64,000 bases of DNA, from assembly GCF_900142145.1 (NCBI RefSeq), contig NZ_FQZV01000010.1, positions 30,412-94,411 of the forward strand, read 5' to 3'. The notes beneath the pieces were generated by a model. It saw nothing but the letters and a program-made list of their open reading frames with translations, was not told the origin of the DNA and made no database searches. This DNA is from Geosporobacter subterraneus DSM 17957. GTDB lineage: Bacteria > Bacillota > Clostridia > Peptostreptococcales > Thermotaleaceae. This document shows positions 24,730 to 33,073 of this stretch, in pieces (the first letter of the stretch is position 1; each line of letters starts with the position of its first letter). The position numbers and the translations under genes were made by a program.

Positions 24730-25422
24730 ATGGAATCCTATAAAATACTGCTGATAGAAGATGAATTGAAAATTGCCAGATTTATAGAGCTGGAGTTGAA
24801 ATATGAGGGCTATCAGGTGGAACAGGCCCATGATGGCAGAAGCGGTTTAGAAAAAGCCCTGCAGCCGGATATCGACCTAGTGCTCTTAGATGTAATGCTT
24901 CCAGGCTTAAACGGCATGGAGGTATGCCGTCGTATTCGCCAATCTTCTGAGGTACCGATCATTATGCTGACCGCAAAAGATGAAATCACCGATAAGGTTA
25001 TGGGCTTGGATCTTGGCGCCGATGATTATATTACAAAACCCTTTGCCATTGAAGAGCTGCTGGCCCGTATCCGTGTAGCCTTAAAAAGAAAGCGTGCAGT
25101 CCCCGCTTCAACAAAAGCACTGCACTGCAACCGTCTGCTGCTGGATTTGGATAAACACCTTGTTACCTTCAATCAGGAGCCTATTGAGCTAACCAAACGG
25201 GAATTTGACCTGCTTCAGTACCTTATAGAAAATCAAAATATTGTATTAACCAGGGAAAAAATATTAGAAACCGTATGGGGATATGATTATTTAGGAGATA
25301 CCAATGTGGTAGATGTCTATATTCGCTATCTGCGCAGCAAAATCGATGAAAAGTATAATAAAAAACTAATCCATACCATACGAGGGGTGGGATATCTTTT
25401 AAAAGATGAACCGCAAAAATAA
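24730..25422 (+). CDS. OmpR-family response regulator
   Basis: A 230-residue protein: receiver domain with acidic pocket ED (10-11) and phospho-acceptor D54 in DLVLLDVMLPGLNG, T/K switch residues (MLTAKDE, DYITKPF), then a winged-helix DNA-binding domain (LTKREFDLLQYLIEN ... VDVYIRYLRSKID ... IRGVGYLL). It overlaps the kinase gene by 17 bp. The pair is a standard two-component system; the target genes are unknown, although the kinase-linked DUF4342 gene upstream is a candidate. Confidence 0.96.
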   Translation: MESYKILLIEDELKIARFIELELKYEGYQVEQAHDGRSGLEKALQPDIDLVLLDVMLPGLNGMEVCRRIRQSSEVPIIMLTAKDEITDKVMGLDLGADDYITKPFAIEELLARIRVALKRKRAVPASTKALHCNRLLLDLDKHLVTFNQEPIELTKREFDLLQYLIENQNIVLTREKILETVWGYDYLGDTNVVDVYIRYLRSKIDEKYNKKLIHTIRGVGYLLKDEPQK

Positions 25423-26908
25423 ATCAGGATTCCTTAAGCAACTATTGATCTGGCTCTGGCTGCTGCTAAAATTCATTCTGAAAATTATTCCTTTCCTATT
25501 AAAGGGCATCTTCACTCTGTTGGGAAAGGTATTAAGTCCTGCCCTGGGAAAATTTAAAAAGCTGTTTCGCTTCTCTATTACCTTCAAGATCACGGTGGTG
25601 TACAGCTTTATCATCGCACTGCTGCTGTTTTTATCCACCACTATGATATTGCTGGGCTTTCGTTTTTTCCTATTTGAACAGGTACGGCAATCGGTAGATA
25701 CCACCAGCAGGATTGTGGAAGATTATCTTCACCAAAATCAGGAGATCCCCCAGGCACCCTTGGAGGAATTGGCCCGGCGCAATAATACATCCATCTCCAT
25801 CTTTGATCCTCAAAGAAAATCCCTCTACAATAGTACATCAAAAGCGAATACTAAGGGATTTTTAGAAGGCCCGGTTTCGCCTTCTTTGTTGAAGCTGGAA
25901 GCCGGACAAATCATATTGTCCAATCGGCAGATCCTATGGAAAGGAGAAAATGTCTATCTACAGGTTTATAAGGATTTAGACCGGGAAAATGGCTATATTG
26001 CCATTCTCTTTGTAATACTGCTCTTTACCAACGGTATTGGAATCCTCATTACCACCCTGATAGGGTCCAAGGTCAGCAGACGAATGCTCAGCCCCATCGC
26101 CAGGATGACAGAAACCGTTAAGGCCATCACCATTCAGGATTTAGACATGCGTTTGGATGTAGGGGGTTCACAGGATGAATTAAAAGACCTGGCAGAAACC
26201 TTTAATGCCATGATTGACCGTATTCAAGCCTCCTATGAGCAGCAAAACCGTTTTGTTTCAGATGCTTCCCATGAATTGCGCACCCCCATATCAGTCATAC
26301 AGGGATATGCCAGTCTCATGGACCGCTGGGGCAAAAACGATCGGGAGGTTTTAGAGGAATCTATCAGTGCTATAAAGGGCGAGTCAGAAAATATGAAGGA
26401 TTTAACAGAAAAGCTGCTTTTTCTGGCGAGAAATGATAAAAATTTGTTGAAGCTGGAAAAAGAAGATTTTCTCCTGAGCGAACTCATTGAGGAAATCGCC
26501 AAGGAAACCCGATTGATTGACAGCAAGCATCAGATTTACACCACAGTGGCTGATGATATGCGGCTTAATGCAGATCGAAAGCTGTTAAAGCAGGCTCTTC
26601 GCATACTGGTAGACAATAGTGTAAAATATACACCGGAAAATGGAAGCATCAAAATCTCTTCTTATCTGCGAAAAAAGCAGCTCATCCTTGAGGTCACCGA
26701 TACAGGTCAGGGCATCCCTAAGGAGGATTTGACTCATGTCTTTGACAGATTCTATCGCGCAGACAAATCCAGGACCAAGGAAAGCGGCGGACATGGATTG
26801 GGATTGTCCATTGCCAAGCTCATCGTCGACAAGCATGAGGGAAAAATTGAGATTGACAGCACTCTGCAGGCAGGTACCACTGTACGAATCACTCTGCCTG
26901 TGAAATAA
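25406..26908 (+). CDS. Sensor histidine kinase with HAMP domain
   Basis: A 500-residue membrane kinase. The first ~50 residues are an unusual very hydrophobic/basic stretch (LLIWLWLLLKFILKIIPFLL), followed by TM1 (about 60-80), an extracytoplasmic sensor of about 110 residues, TM2 (about 193-213), HAMP, the HisKA box SDASHELRTPISVIQGYASL (His about 288) and a HATPase domain with DNSVKYTPENG (N), DTGQGIPKEDL (G1) and GGHGLGLSIAK (G2). The signal is unknown. The extra N-terminal hydrophobic segment may form a hairpin. It is translationally coupled to the regulator. Confidence 0.93.
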   Translation: MNRKNKSGFLKQLLIWLWLLLKFILKIIPFLLKGIFTLLGKVLSPALGKFKKLFRFSITFKITVVYSFIIALLLFLSTTMILLGFRFFLFEQVRQSVDTTSRIVEDYLHQNQEIPQAPLEELARRNNTSISIFDPQRKSLYNSTSKANTKGFLEGPVSPSLLKLEAGQIILSNRQILWKGENVYLQVYKDLDRENGYIAILFVILLFTNGIGILITTLIGSKVSRRMLSPIARMTETVKAITIQDLDMRLDVGGSQDELKDLAETFNAMIDRIQASYEQQNRFVSDASHELRTPISVIQGYASLMDRWGKNDREVLEESISAIKGESENMKDLTEKLLFLARNDKNLLKLEKEDFLLSELIEEIAKETRLIDSKHQIYTTVADDMRLNADRKLLKQALRILVDNSVKYTPENGSIKISSYLRKKQLILEVTDTGQGIPKEDLTHVFDRFYRADKSRTKESGGHGLGLSIAKLIVDKHEGKIEIDSTLQAGTTVRITLPVK

Positions 26909-26931
26909 TTGTCTTCCTATCATGCCTTTAC

Positions 26932-26962
26932 TGTAGGGGCAGGTCTCTGTGCCTGCCCACAA
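26932..26962. repeat. Family C hairpin, isolated inverted copy 3
   Basis: TGTAGGGGCAGGTCTCTGTG followed by CCTGCCCACA; stem GGGCAGG (26937-26943) / CCTGCCC (26952-26958). It matches the reverse complement of 3651-3678. Confidence 0.65.
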
Positions 26963-26978
26963 TTGAGTCCTCTTATAT

Positions 26979-27010
26979 AAAAAGCCCTTAGAAAAATATT
27001 TTCCAAGGGC
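26979..27010 (-). terminator. Terminator of glnS
   Basis: GCCCTT (26984-26989) and AAGGGC (27005-27010) are extended by GAAAA/TTTTC. On the reverse strand a TTTTTATAT tail follows. Confidence 0.8.
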
Positions 27011-27018
27011 ATCTTGCA

Positions 27019-28761
27019 TTATGCTTTTGTAATTTTTGACCAGGAATCCTTCAATCCAACAATTCGGTTGAATATCAGCTTATCCCTGGAGGATTCTTTG
27101 GTATCTACACAGAAGTAGCCTTGACGCAGAAACTGATAACGGCTGCCTGGTTCTGCACCGGCAAGATTGGATTCTACATAGCAGTTTGTCAGCTTTTCTA
27201 AGGAGTTTTTATTTAATCGCTCCTTCCAATCAGCCACTTCCTCGTCTTTCTTTTGTTCTTCATCTAAAATCAGATAGTCATATAAGCGGACTTCAGCCTG
27301 CAGACCGTGAAGAGCAGATACCCAATGTAAGGTCCCCTTTACTTTCCTGCCGCTGTTGGCTCCACCGCTCTTTGTTTCAGGATCATAGGTGCAGCGAAGT
27401 TCCAGGATCTCTCCTGTGCTTTCATCCTTAATGACTTCTTCACATTTAATAATATAGGCATGCTTTAAGCGCACCTCTTGACCTGGGGCCAAGCGGAAGA
27501 ATTTTTTAGGGGGATCCTCCATGAAATCATCTTGCTCAATGTAAATCTCCCGGGAGAAAGGCAGCTTTCTTGAGCCCATCTGCGGATTTTCAGGATTATT
27601 TTCCGCATCCAGCAGCTCTTCCTGACCCGCTGGATAATTGGTCAATACGAGTTTTAATGGCCGCAGTACTGCCATAACCCTTGGGGCTTTGCTGTTCAAA
27701 TCCTCTCGGATACAGTGCTCCAATAAGGCCACATCTACAATGCTGTTGCTCTTAGCTACACCAATCCGGTCGCAGAAGTCGCGAATAGATGCGGGTGTAA
27801 AGCCTCTTCTCCTCAGACCGGAAATGGTAGGCATCCTTGGATCATCCCAACCATCTACATAGTTCTGCTCTACCAATTCCCTAAGATAACGTTTGCTCAT
27901 AATGGTATTGGTTAGGTTTAACCGGGCAAATTCGATTTGTTTTGGTCTTGGTTTGATTCCCAGCGTATCCAGCGTCCAGTCATAAAGAGGTCTATGGTCT
28001 TCAAATTCCAGGGTACAGATGGAATGAGTAATATTTTCGATGGCATCGGACAGCGGATGGGCATAGTCATACATTGGATAGATGCACCATGCATCTCCCG
28101 TACGGTGATGATGGGAACGCATAATTCGGTATAATACAGGATCCCTCATATTCATATTGGGTGATGCCATATCTATTTTCGCCCGAAGTACTCTTGAGCC
28201 ATCAGGAAATTCCCCGGCACGCATTCTCCGGAATAGGTCAAGGTTTTCCTCAACGGAACGATTTCTGTAAGGGCTTTCTTTTCCCGGCTCTGTCAAAGTA
28301 CCTCTATACTCCCTTATTTCCTGTGCACTCAAGTCACAGACATAGGCATTGCCTGATTGAATCAGCTGTACCGCATAATCATATAGCTGCTCAAAGTAAT
28401 CGGAAGCGTAGTAAAGTCTCTCTTCCCAATCAAAGCCGAGCCACCGCACATCTTCCTGGATGGATTCTACAAACTCCACTTCCTCTTTGCTTGGGTTGGT
28501 ATCGTCAAAACGCAGGTTGCATAACCCCTTGTTATCAGCAGCAATACCGAAATTTAGAGCGATGGATTTCGCATGTCCGATGTGCAGATATCCGTTAGGC
28601 TCCGGTGGAAAACGGGTATGTACACGATCATACACATGCTCTTTTAAATCTTCGTTGATAATGCTTTGAATAAAGTTGGTTGAGGGCACAAAACCGGATT
28701 TTCCGTTTTCCTCTGCTTGCTCTCCTTTATTCCTGTTCAGTTCTTCCTTTGACATACTCAT
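27019..28761 (-). CDS. glnS: Glutaminyl-tRNA synthetase
   Basis: A 580-residue class I synthetase with [16 protein letters not shown] (HIGH at 60-63), [11 protein letters not shown], the tRNA acceptor region ([20 protein letters not shown]) and the KMSKS-like IMSKRYL (about 285). The C-terminal beta barrels bind the anticodon. It charges tRNA-Gln directly; many Firmicutes use the GatCAB route instead, so glnS in this lineage is a transferred but common clostridial gene. The ATG follows GGGAGGAGT. It is monocistronic. Confidence 0.96.
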   Translation of the reverse strand: MSMSKEELNRNKGEQAEENGKSGFVPSTNFIQSIINEDLKEHVYDRVHTRFPPEPNGYLHIGHAKSIALNFGIAADNKGLCNLRFDDTNPSKEEVEFVESIQEDVRWLGFDWEERLYYASDYFEQLYDYAVQLIQSGNAYVCDLSAQEIREYRGTLTEPGKESPYRNRSVEENLDLFRRMRAGEFPDGSRVLRAKIDMASPNMNMRDPVLYRIMRSHHHRTGDAWCIYPMYDYAHPLSDAIENITHSICTLEFEDHRPLYDWTLDTLGIKPRPKQIEFARLNLTNTIMSKRYLRELVEQNYVDGWDDPRMPTISGLRRRGFTPASIRDFCDRIGVAKSNSIVDVALLEHCIREDLNSKAPRVMAVLRPLKLVLTNYPAGQEELLDAENNPENPQMGSRKLPFSREIYIEQDDFMEDPPKKFFRLAPGQEVRLKHAYIIKCEEVIKDESTGEILELRCTYDPETKSGGANSGRKVKGTLHWVSALHGLQAEVRLYDYLILDEEQKKDEEVADWKERLNKNSLEKLTNCYVESNLAGAEPGSRYQFLRQGYFCVDTKESSRDKLIFNRIVGLKDSWSKITKA

Positions 28762-29078
28762 GTCTTTACTCCTCCCCAGGTAGAATTTCCTATGATCTAT
28801 CTATCAAATATTTGAATTTCGCATAAACTTATTATAATAATACACAATGTATACATGATGCGCAAGTCCCCTGTGATATTCCTTCTTAATCTATATAGTA
28901 AAAGACAGACTGCTACGGTTTTTGCCTCAGTCTGCCTCATCCTATGTTATTTTTATGGTCACAGAAAACACCTCCTGTGACTATTTTTCTATTCTATGGC
29001 ATATTCTATACCTCTATAGATAAAAATCTACAAAATTGCAAAATAGGACGGTTTTCCCGTTCTATTGTTTCAAATCAT
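28762..29078. other. Intergenic region upstream of glnS, hairpins only
   Basis: No coding frame is supported. Two hairpins are visible: CAGACTG (28906) / CAGTCTG (28928-28934), with a T tract on the reverse strand, and GTCACAG / CTGTGAC (28961-28984), with a TATTTTT tail on the forward strand. Confidence 0.5.
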
Positions 29079-29150
29079 CTATTTTTTCTTTATGATTTCC
29101 ATCAATACCTTCTCAGGTGTAATGGGTAAGCTTGTGACGTGCACCCCTAA
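29079..29150 (-). pseudogene. C-terminal scrap of a molybdenum hydroxylase (xanthine dehydrogenase family)
   Basis: Directly after the cobT stop, the same strand reads WLGVHVTSLPITPEKVLMEI and IKKK before a TAG. The TSLPITPEKVL tail is characteristic of the large molybdopterin subunits of xanthine dehydrogenase/aldehyde oxidase proteins. Only about 24 codons remain, without a start. The identification rests on this short motif only. Confidence 0.45.
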
Positions 29151-29171
29151 CCATGTGATTTCACTTCAATT

Positions 29172-30221
29172 TTAAACTACACCAATCCCTGCTTCTTGGA
29201 AGGTAATCATCTTTTCACTCATAAAGGCTGCTGCTTCTATGATATTAAAGGCTAAGGCGGCACCCGTACCTTCCCCCAACCGCATATCAAGGTTTAACAT
29301 TGGCTCAAAGCCCAGGAAAGCAGAAGCTTTTGCTGCACCTTTTTCTTCAGAAGCATGGGAACAGATCAAATAATCCCGAACCTTAGGTTCAATGGTTACT
29401 GCAATGATTGCCGCCGCTGTAGAAATATATCCGTCTACCACTACAGGTACACGATTGGCCGCTCCTGCCAGCATCACGCCTACCATTCCAGCGATATCCA
29501 GTCCGCCCACCTTAGCCAGCACGTCAATACCATCTCTCTTGTCCGGCTTGTTGATCTCTATGGCCTTTCGTATTACTGCAATTTTATTATCCAGCTGTTC
29601 CTTTGGCAGATTGGCGCCAACACCTGTGATTTCTCCAGGGTCTGTACCGCTCATCACCGACAGGATAGCCGTACTTGGGGTAGTATTACCAATACCCATT
29701 TCTCCTGTGCCTAACAGATTTCTACCCTTTTGGATTTCCTGCTCTGCAATCTCAATACCTACTTCAATGGCCTTTATAGCTTCTTCCCTCGTCATCGCAG
29801 GGCCCTTTGCAATGTTATTCGTACCGAACTTAACTTTTTTATGTAGAATTTTAGGATCTGATAATTCCCCTGCCACACCTATATCGACAGTAACCACTTG
29901 TGCTCTTGCCTGAGCCGCCAAGGCACAAACACCGCTCACCCCATTGGCGATGTAGCCTGTCATCATCTGTGTCACTACCTGGGGTGCTGCAGATATGCCT
30001 TCCTCACATACACCATTGTCTGCAGCCATGACAATAATGGCCTTGCTGTCCAGCTTTGGATGCAGCTTTCCCGTAATCCCTGATAATTGTACAGCAATAT
30101 CCTCCAGCTTTCCAAGGCTTCTTTGAGGTTTGATCAGGTGGTCAATCCGATTTCTGGCTTCTTCCATTGCCTGTTGGTCTAATGGTTGAATCTTTTCTAG
30201 GGTTTGTTTTAGTCTTTCCAT
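29172..30221 (-). CDS. cobT: Nicotinate-nucleotide--dimethylbenzimidazole phosphoribosyltransferase
   Basis: About 349 residues from the ATG at 30221, which follows AAAAGGAGG; an in-frame ATG at 30245 has no ribosome site. The family patterns are clear: RIDHLIKPQRSLGKLEDIA, IIVMAADNGVCEEG (DNGV), LLGTGEMGIGNTTPSTAI, VVDGYISTAAA, and the catalytic Glu region MRLGEGTGAALAF. It activates the lower-ligand base for cobalamin assembly. It is alone, with no other cob genes nearby, and is controlled by the cobalamin riboswitch directly upstream. Confidence 0.96.
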   Translation of the reverse strand: MERLKQTLEKIQPLDQQAMEEARNRIDHLIKPQRSLGKLEDIAVQLSGITGKLHPKLDSKAIIVMAADNGVCEEGISAAPQVVTQMMTGYIANGVSGVCALAAQARAQVVTVDIGVAGELSDPKILHKKVKFGTNNIAKGPAMTREEAIKAIEVGIEIAEQEIQKGRNLLGTGEMGIGNTTPSTAILSVMSGTDPGEITGVGANLPKEQLDNKIAVIRKAIEINKPDKRDGIDVLAKVGGLDIAGMVGVMLAGAANRVPVVVDGYISTAAAIIAVTIEPKVRDYLICSHASEEKGAAKASAFLGFEPMLNLDMRLGEGTGAALAFNIIEAAAFMSEKMITFQEAGIGVV

Positions 30222-30253
30222 TATACAGCCTCCTTTTTTATACAATAAAAAAT

Positions 30254-30287
30254 AAAAAAATCCACACCAATAAAAGGCGTGGATTTT
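30254..30287 (-). terminator. Riboswitch expression-platform terminator before cobT
   Basis: On the reverse strand, AAAATCCACGCC and GGTGTGGATTTT form a stem followed by seven T. It lies between the riboswitch core and the cobT ribosome site, so B12 binding probably stops transcription here. Confidence 0.85.
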
Positions 30288-30335
30288 CCATCATCCTCAC
30301 CAGAGCCGACTTTACACACGAATCGACTGGTTCAT

Positions 30336-30490
30336 TTTAGGCAGGTCTCCTGACTCAAGATCATCGTCTTATGCCGCCTTCCCTCTTTGTGAGGTGGCTT
30401 CCTGGCATTTACTCCCTCTTTACAGTGGCGGGCCCGTCCGGGATTTTCACCCGATTCCCTATTCTCCCACATTTTGGGGCACCTAAAGCT
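30336..30490 (-). promoter_or_regulatory. Cobalamin riboswitch controlling cobT
   Basis: Read on the reverse strand: the 5' part TTAGGTGCCCC, GGGAATCGGGTGAAAATCCC, the B12 box GCCACTG with TAAAGAGGGAG before it and after it ATGCCAGGAAGCCAC, and the 3' end AGTCAGGAGACCTGCC. These are the conserved elements of the cobalamin aptamer in the right order. The terminator at 30254-30287 is the output. Confidence 0.95.
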
Positions 30491-30545
30491 TTACTTATTC
30501 TGTTTTCAATTTTATTATACGAACAATATTCAAAATCGTCAATAT

Positions 30546-32687
30546 TTATATATAATTTTTCTTTTCTTTTCTCTTATCGCTGTACATGTTTTTATCCGCT
30601 AACTGAATGAGTTCCTCTATGTGTACCTGAGAAGAATACCTGGCAGCAAATCCAAAGGCTGATTCCACTACAATCTGATTGTTCTTTTCGGTGGTTATAG
30701 GTTTATTGTTATTAAGCTGCTTAATTTCCTCAATTATCTGCTCTATATCCTTTTCTTCTACAGCGGTTAAAAGGATAAGGAACTCGTCGCCACCCAGCCG
30801 GATAATCACGCTGTCCTCAGGACAGGCAGACTTGACAGAATCAGCGAAGGTCTTTAGCAGTTCGTCCCCCACATGATGTCCGTGCTGATCGTTTACGATC
30901 TTTAGGTTATTAATATCACAGATAATAACGGTCTGAGGATACTTTTCCTGATCCATTTGCTCCTTAACCTTCCGGTTGAAATAGTTTCGGTTATAGAGTC
31001 CTGTCAATGCGTCGGTATACAAGAACTGCTCCCGCTGCCGCAGCAGCTCTGTTTCTGTCTTTTCTTTAATGAGGTCATTGATCAGCTTGATGACAAAGAG
31101 TATGACCGCAATCAACAGCACACCTAGGCCTATGATGAGTGTAATGAGCCGTCTATAGGATTCTGGGTCGTATCGGTGAGGTACTTCTCTATATCCTTCT
31201 TTGAAAAGTGCATCAATGTCCAGCAGAGGAATTGCCTTGTCGATAATACCCGCCAATTCCGGCTGGCCTTGGGCAACCCCATAATATAGGTATGAGTCTG
31301 TACTGGTAACTCCTTTCTCGGTCAGATCATAGAGTCTCAGGTCCTCAATATAGTATCGGGCAACCGTAGGGTTCTCAATAAGATAGTCTACTTTTTTATT
31401 ATGTACAAGCCTTAAGGATTCTTGAATATTATTGGTTTCAACAATCTTCACATCTGTAAGGTTTTTGATCAGGTGCTCTCCATGCCAAAAACCTTTGATG
31501 ACGGCAACGGTTTTGCCTTCCAAACCATATACATCCAATACGTCTTCGCTTTCCTTTCTTCCGATGATCACATCCCGTTCTGTGCTGTAGGGTCTCGGAA
31601 AATGAAATCGCTTTATTCTTTCTTCTGTTTTAGCGATATTTAGGAGGTCTATTTCCCCTTTTTCCAGCAGATCATAAAGCACATCAAAATCTTCATATTT
31701 ACCGATAAATTGAATCCCTGTAATCCTTGAAATTTCACGAATGATTTGTCCGCTAATGCCCATGTAATGACCGTCTTTATAATAATCGAAGGGCAAATAA
31801 TCCTTGGTAATGCCGTAAACTGCTACCCCATCTTTTTTTAGCCACTCTACCTCTTCCGGTGTGAGGTTCATAATTTTTTTGTAGTAGCCTACCTCTGCCT
31901 CATGGATAAGTTTTGGCAGTATAGTGTTATTCATCTGGGCAATTTTCTTATCCAGAATTCGTGCCAGGATCTCATCTTCTTTTCTTGTGGATAAGGTCAT
32001 ATCCGAGGTTATGGTACGAATAGATGCAACCTGCTTTAGATCAGGATAACGATATATAAATTCATTGATCACCGCTCCGCCGGTTATAATGAAAGCATCA
32101 ATCCGATCCTCCAGTAAAGCTTGGATGCCTTCCTCCTGAGTGGCAAAGTCTCTTTGCCCATATTTGATGTTTTTATATTTTTGAGGCAATAAGTCTGCTA
32201 CCACATCGCCATCGATAAATCCCACCCGTTTACCGTCGATGTCGCCAATGGTATGGATATTGCTGTTTGCCTTTCCAATAATCCCATAGGGATACTTATG
32301 GACCGGACGGGTAAAGGACATAAACCTTTTCCGCTCGGGGGTTTCGTTAGCCCCACATAGGATATCGATATCCCCATCCTGCAAGCCCTGATAAATTTGG
32401 GCCCAGTTTTTGGAAGCTTCTATTTTTATCACTAAACCCAATTCCTCTTGGAGGGATTTCTGCAGTCCCAACAGATATCCTCTATTTTCTCCGTTATACT
32501 GATAATAATCTGTCCCTGAATAGGGCACTAACCCCATGATCAGTACACGACCCTTATTCTCCAGCAGCCATTGCTTCTCCTGATCTGTTAACTTTACTGA
32601 GTGTTTAAGATCCCCTTCCAGGGCATCTCCTACTATTAAAAATATACACATAAATGTACACAGAGTTATTAAAATATATTTTCTCAC
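30546..32687 (-). CDS. Membrane receptor with two solute-binding (SBP_bac_3) domains and a GGDEF domain
   Basis: About 713 residues from GTG 32687, five bases after AGGGGGAGAGG; the longer ATG frame to 32798 has no ribosome site. An N-terminal signal/anchor helix (ILITLCTFMCIFLIVG) is followed by two tandem periplasmic-binding domains (about 40-260, 265-490; e.g. EKKRFMSFTRPVHK-like and EERIKRFHFPRPYS), a membrane helix (LITLIIGLGVLLIAVILFV), then GGDEF: DALTGLYNRNYFN and RLGGDEFLILL, intact. It should sense small molecules outside and make c-di-GMP inside. The ligand (amino acid-like) is inferred from the family. Confidence 0.92.
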   Translation of the reverse strand: MRKYILITLCTFMCIFLIVGDALEGDLKHSVKLTDQEKQWLLENKGRVLIMGLVPYSGTDYYQYNGENRGYLLGLQKSLQEELGLVIKIEASKNWAQIYQGLQDGDIDILCGANETPERKRFMSFTRPVHKYPYGIIGKANSNIHTIGDIDGKRVGFIDGDVVADLLPQKYKNIKYGQRDFATQEEGIQALLEDRIDAFIITGGAVINEFIYRYPDLKQVASIRTITSDMTLSTRKEDEILARILDKKIAQMNNTILPKLIHEAEVGYYKKIMNLTPEEVEWLKKDGVAVYGITKDYLPFDYYKDGHYMGISGQIIREISRITGIQFIGKYEDFDVLYDLLEKGEIDLLNIAKTEERIKRFHFPRPYSTERDVIIGRKESEDVLDVYGLEGKTVAVIKGFWHGEHLIKNLTDVKIVETNNIQESLRLVHNKKVDYLIENPTVARYYIEDLRLYDLTEKGVTSTDSYLYYGVAQGQPELAGIIDKAIPLLDIDALFKEGYREVPHRYDPESYRRLITLIIGLGVLLIAVILFVIKLINDLIKEKTETELLRQREQFLYTDALTGLYNRNYFNRKVKEQMDQEKYPQTVIICDINNLKIVNDQHGHHVGDELLKTFADSVKSACPEDSVIIRLGGDEFLILLTAVEEKDIEQIIEEIKQLNNNKPITTEKNNQIVVESAFGFAARYSSQVHIEELIQLADKNMYSDKRKEKKNYI

Positions 32688-32876
32688 AGAGTCCTCTCCC
32701 CCTTGGTGGGTATTGCTCATTTTATTGCTGATAAGTCTATTCTGTTGTACTTTTTTTACAATATTTACAATTTCGACAATTTGTATATTATTTATCATAA
32801 TACATTCCCTAATCTTTTACAATCTAGGCCTACTTTCATTTCTCATGAATTTAATAGCAAAAGTTTATGAATATGT

Positions 32877-33030
32877 AAAAAAGCATCTTCGATGCTTTCG
32901 CTAGGAAACCCTAGGTTTCCTTCGACGGCTGCGCGGCAGCCTGAGCACCTTCCTAAATGCGGGCAGGGGATTTCATCCCCTACAACCCCTTTTTTCATAT
33001 AATAGGAAAGCAGAACTTTCCTATTATATG
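32877..33030 (-). ncRNA. Structured multi-hairpin element (family A), copy 1
   Basis: Five hairpins follow one another (forward coordinates): AAGCATC/GATGCTT (32881-32897), GGAAACC/GGTTTCC (32904-32920), GGCTGC/GCAGCC (32927-32941), GGGGAT/ATCCCC (32966-32980), and a 15-bp stem CATATAATAGGAAAG / CTTTCCTATTATATG (32996-33030, loop CAGAA). Read on the reverse strand, the last hairpin (GATGCTT) is followed by TTTTTTA, like a terminator. A second copy at 51023-51177 keeps the pairing with changed stem bases. It is either a structured RNA or a palindromic mobile element. Confidence 0.55.
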
Positions 33031-33055
33031 AAAAACAGCCAATTTTTGGCTGTTT
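33031..33055 (-). terminator. Terminator of the lytic transglycosylase gene
   Basis: AAACAGCCAA (33033-33042) pairs with TTGGCTGTTT (33046-33055); on the reverse strand a T tract follows. It directly abuts the family A element. Confidence 0.8.
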
Positions 33056-33073
33056 CCTATTTTATTCCATATG

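Larger units (their letters stand above)
32688..33073. other. Intergenic region holding structured repeat family A, copy 1
   Basis: Between two reverse-strand genes there is no coding frame. The leftmost ~190 bp are A+T-rich and carry the promoter of the receptor gene; 32877-33030 is the structured repeat; 33031-33055 is the terminator of the transglycosylase. Confidence 0.6.
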
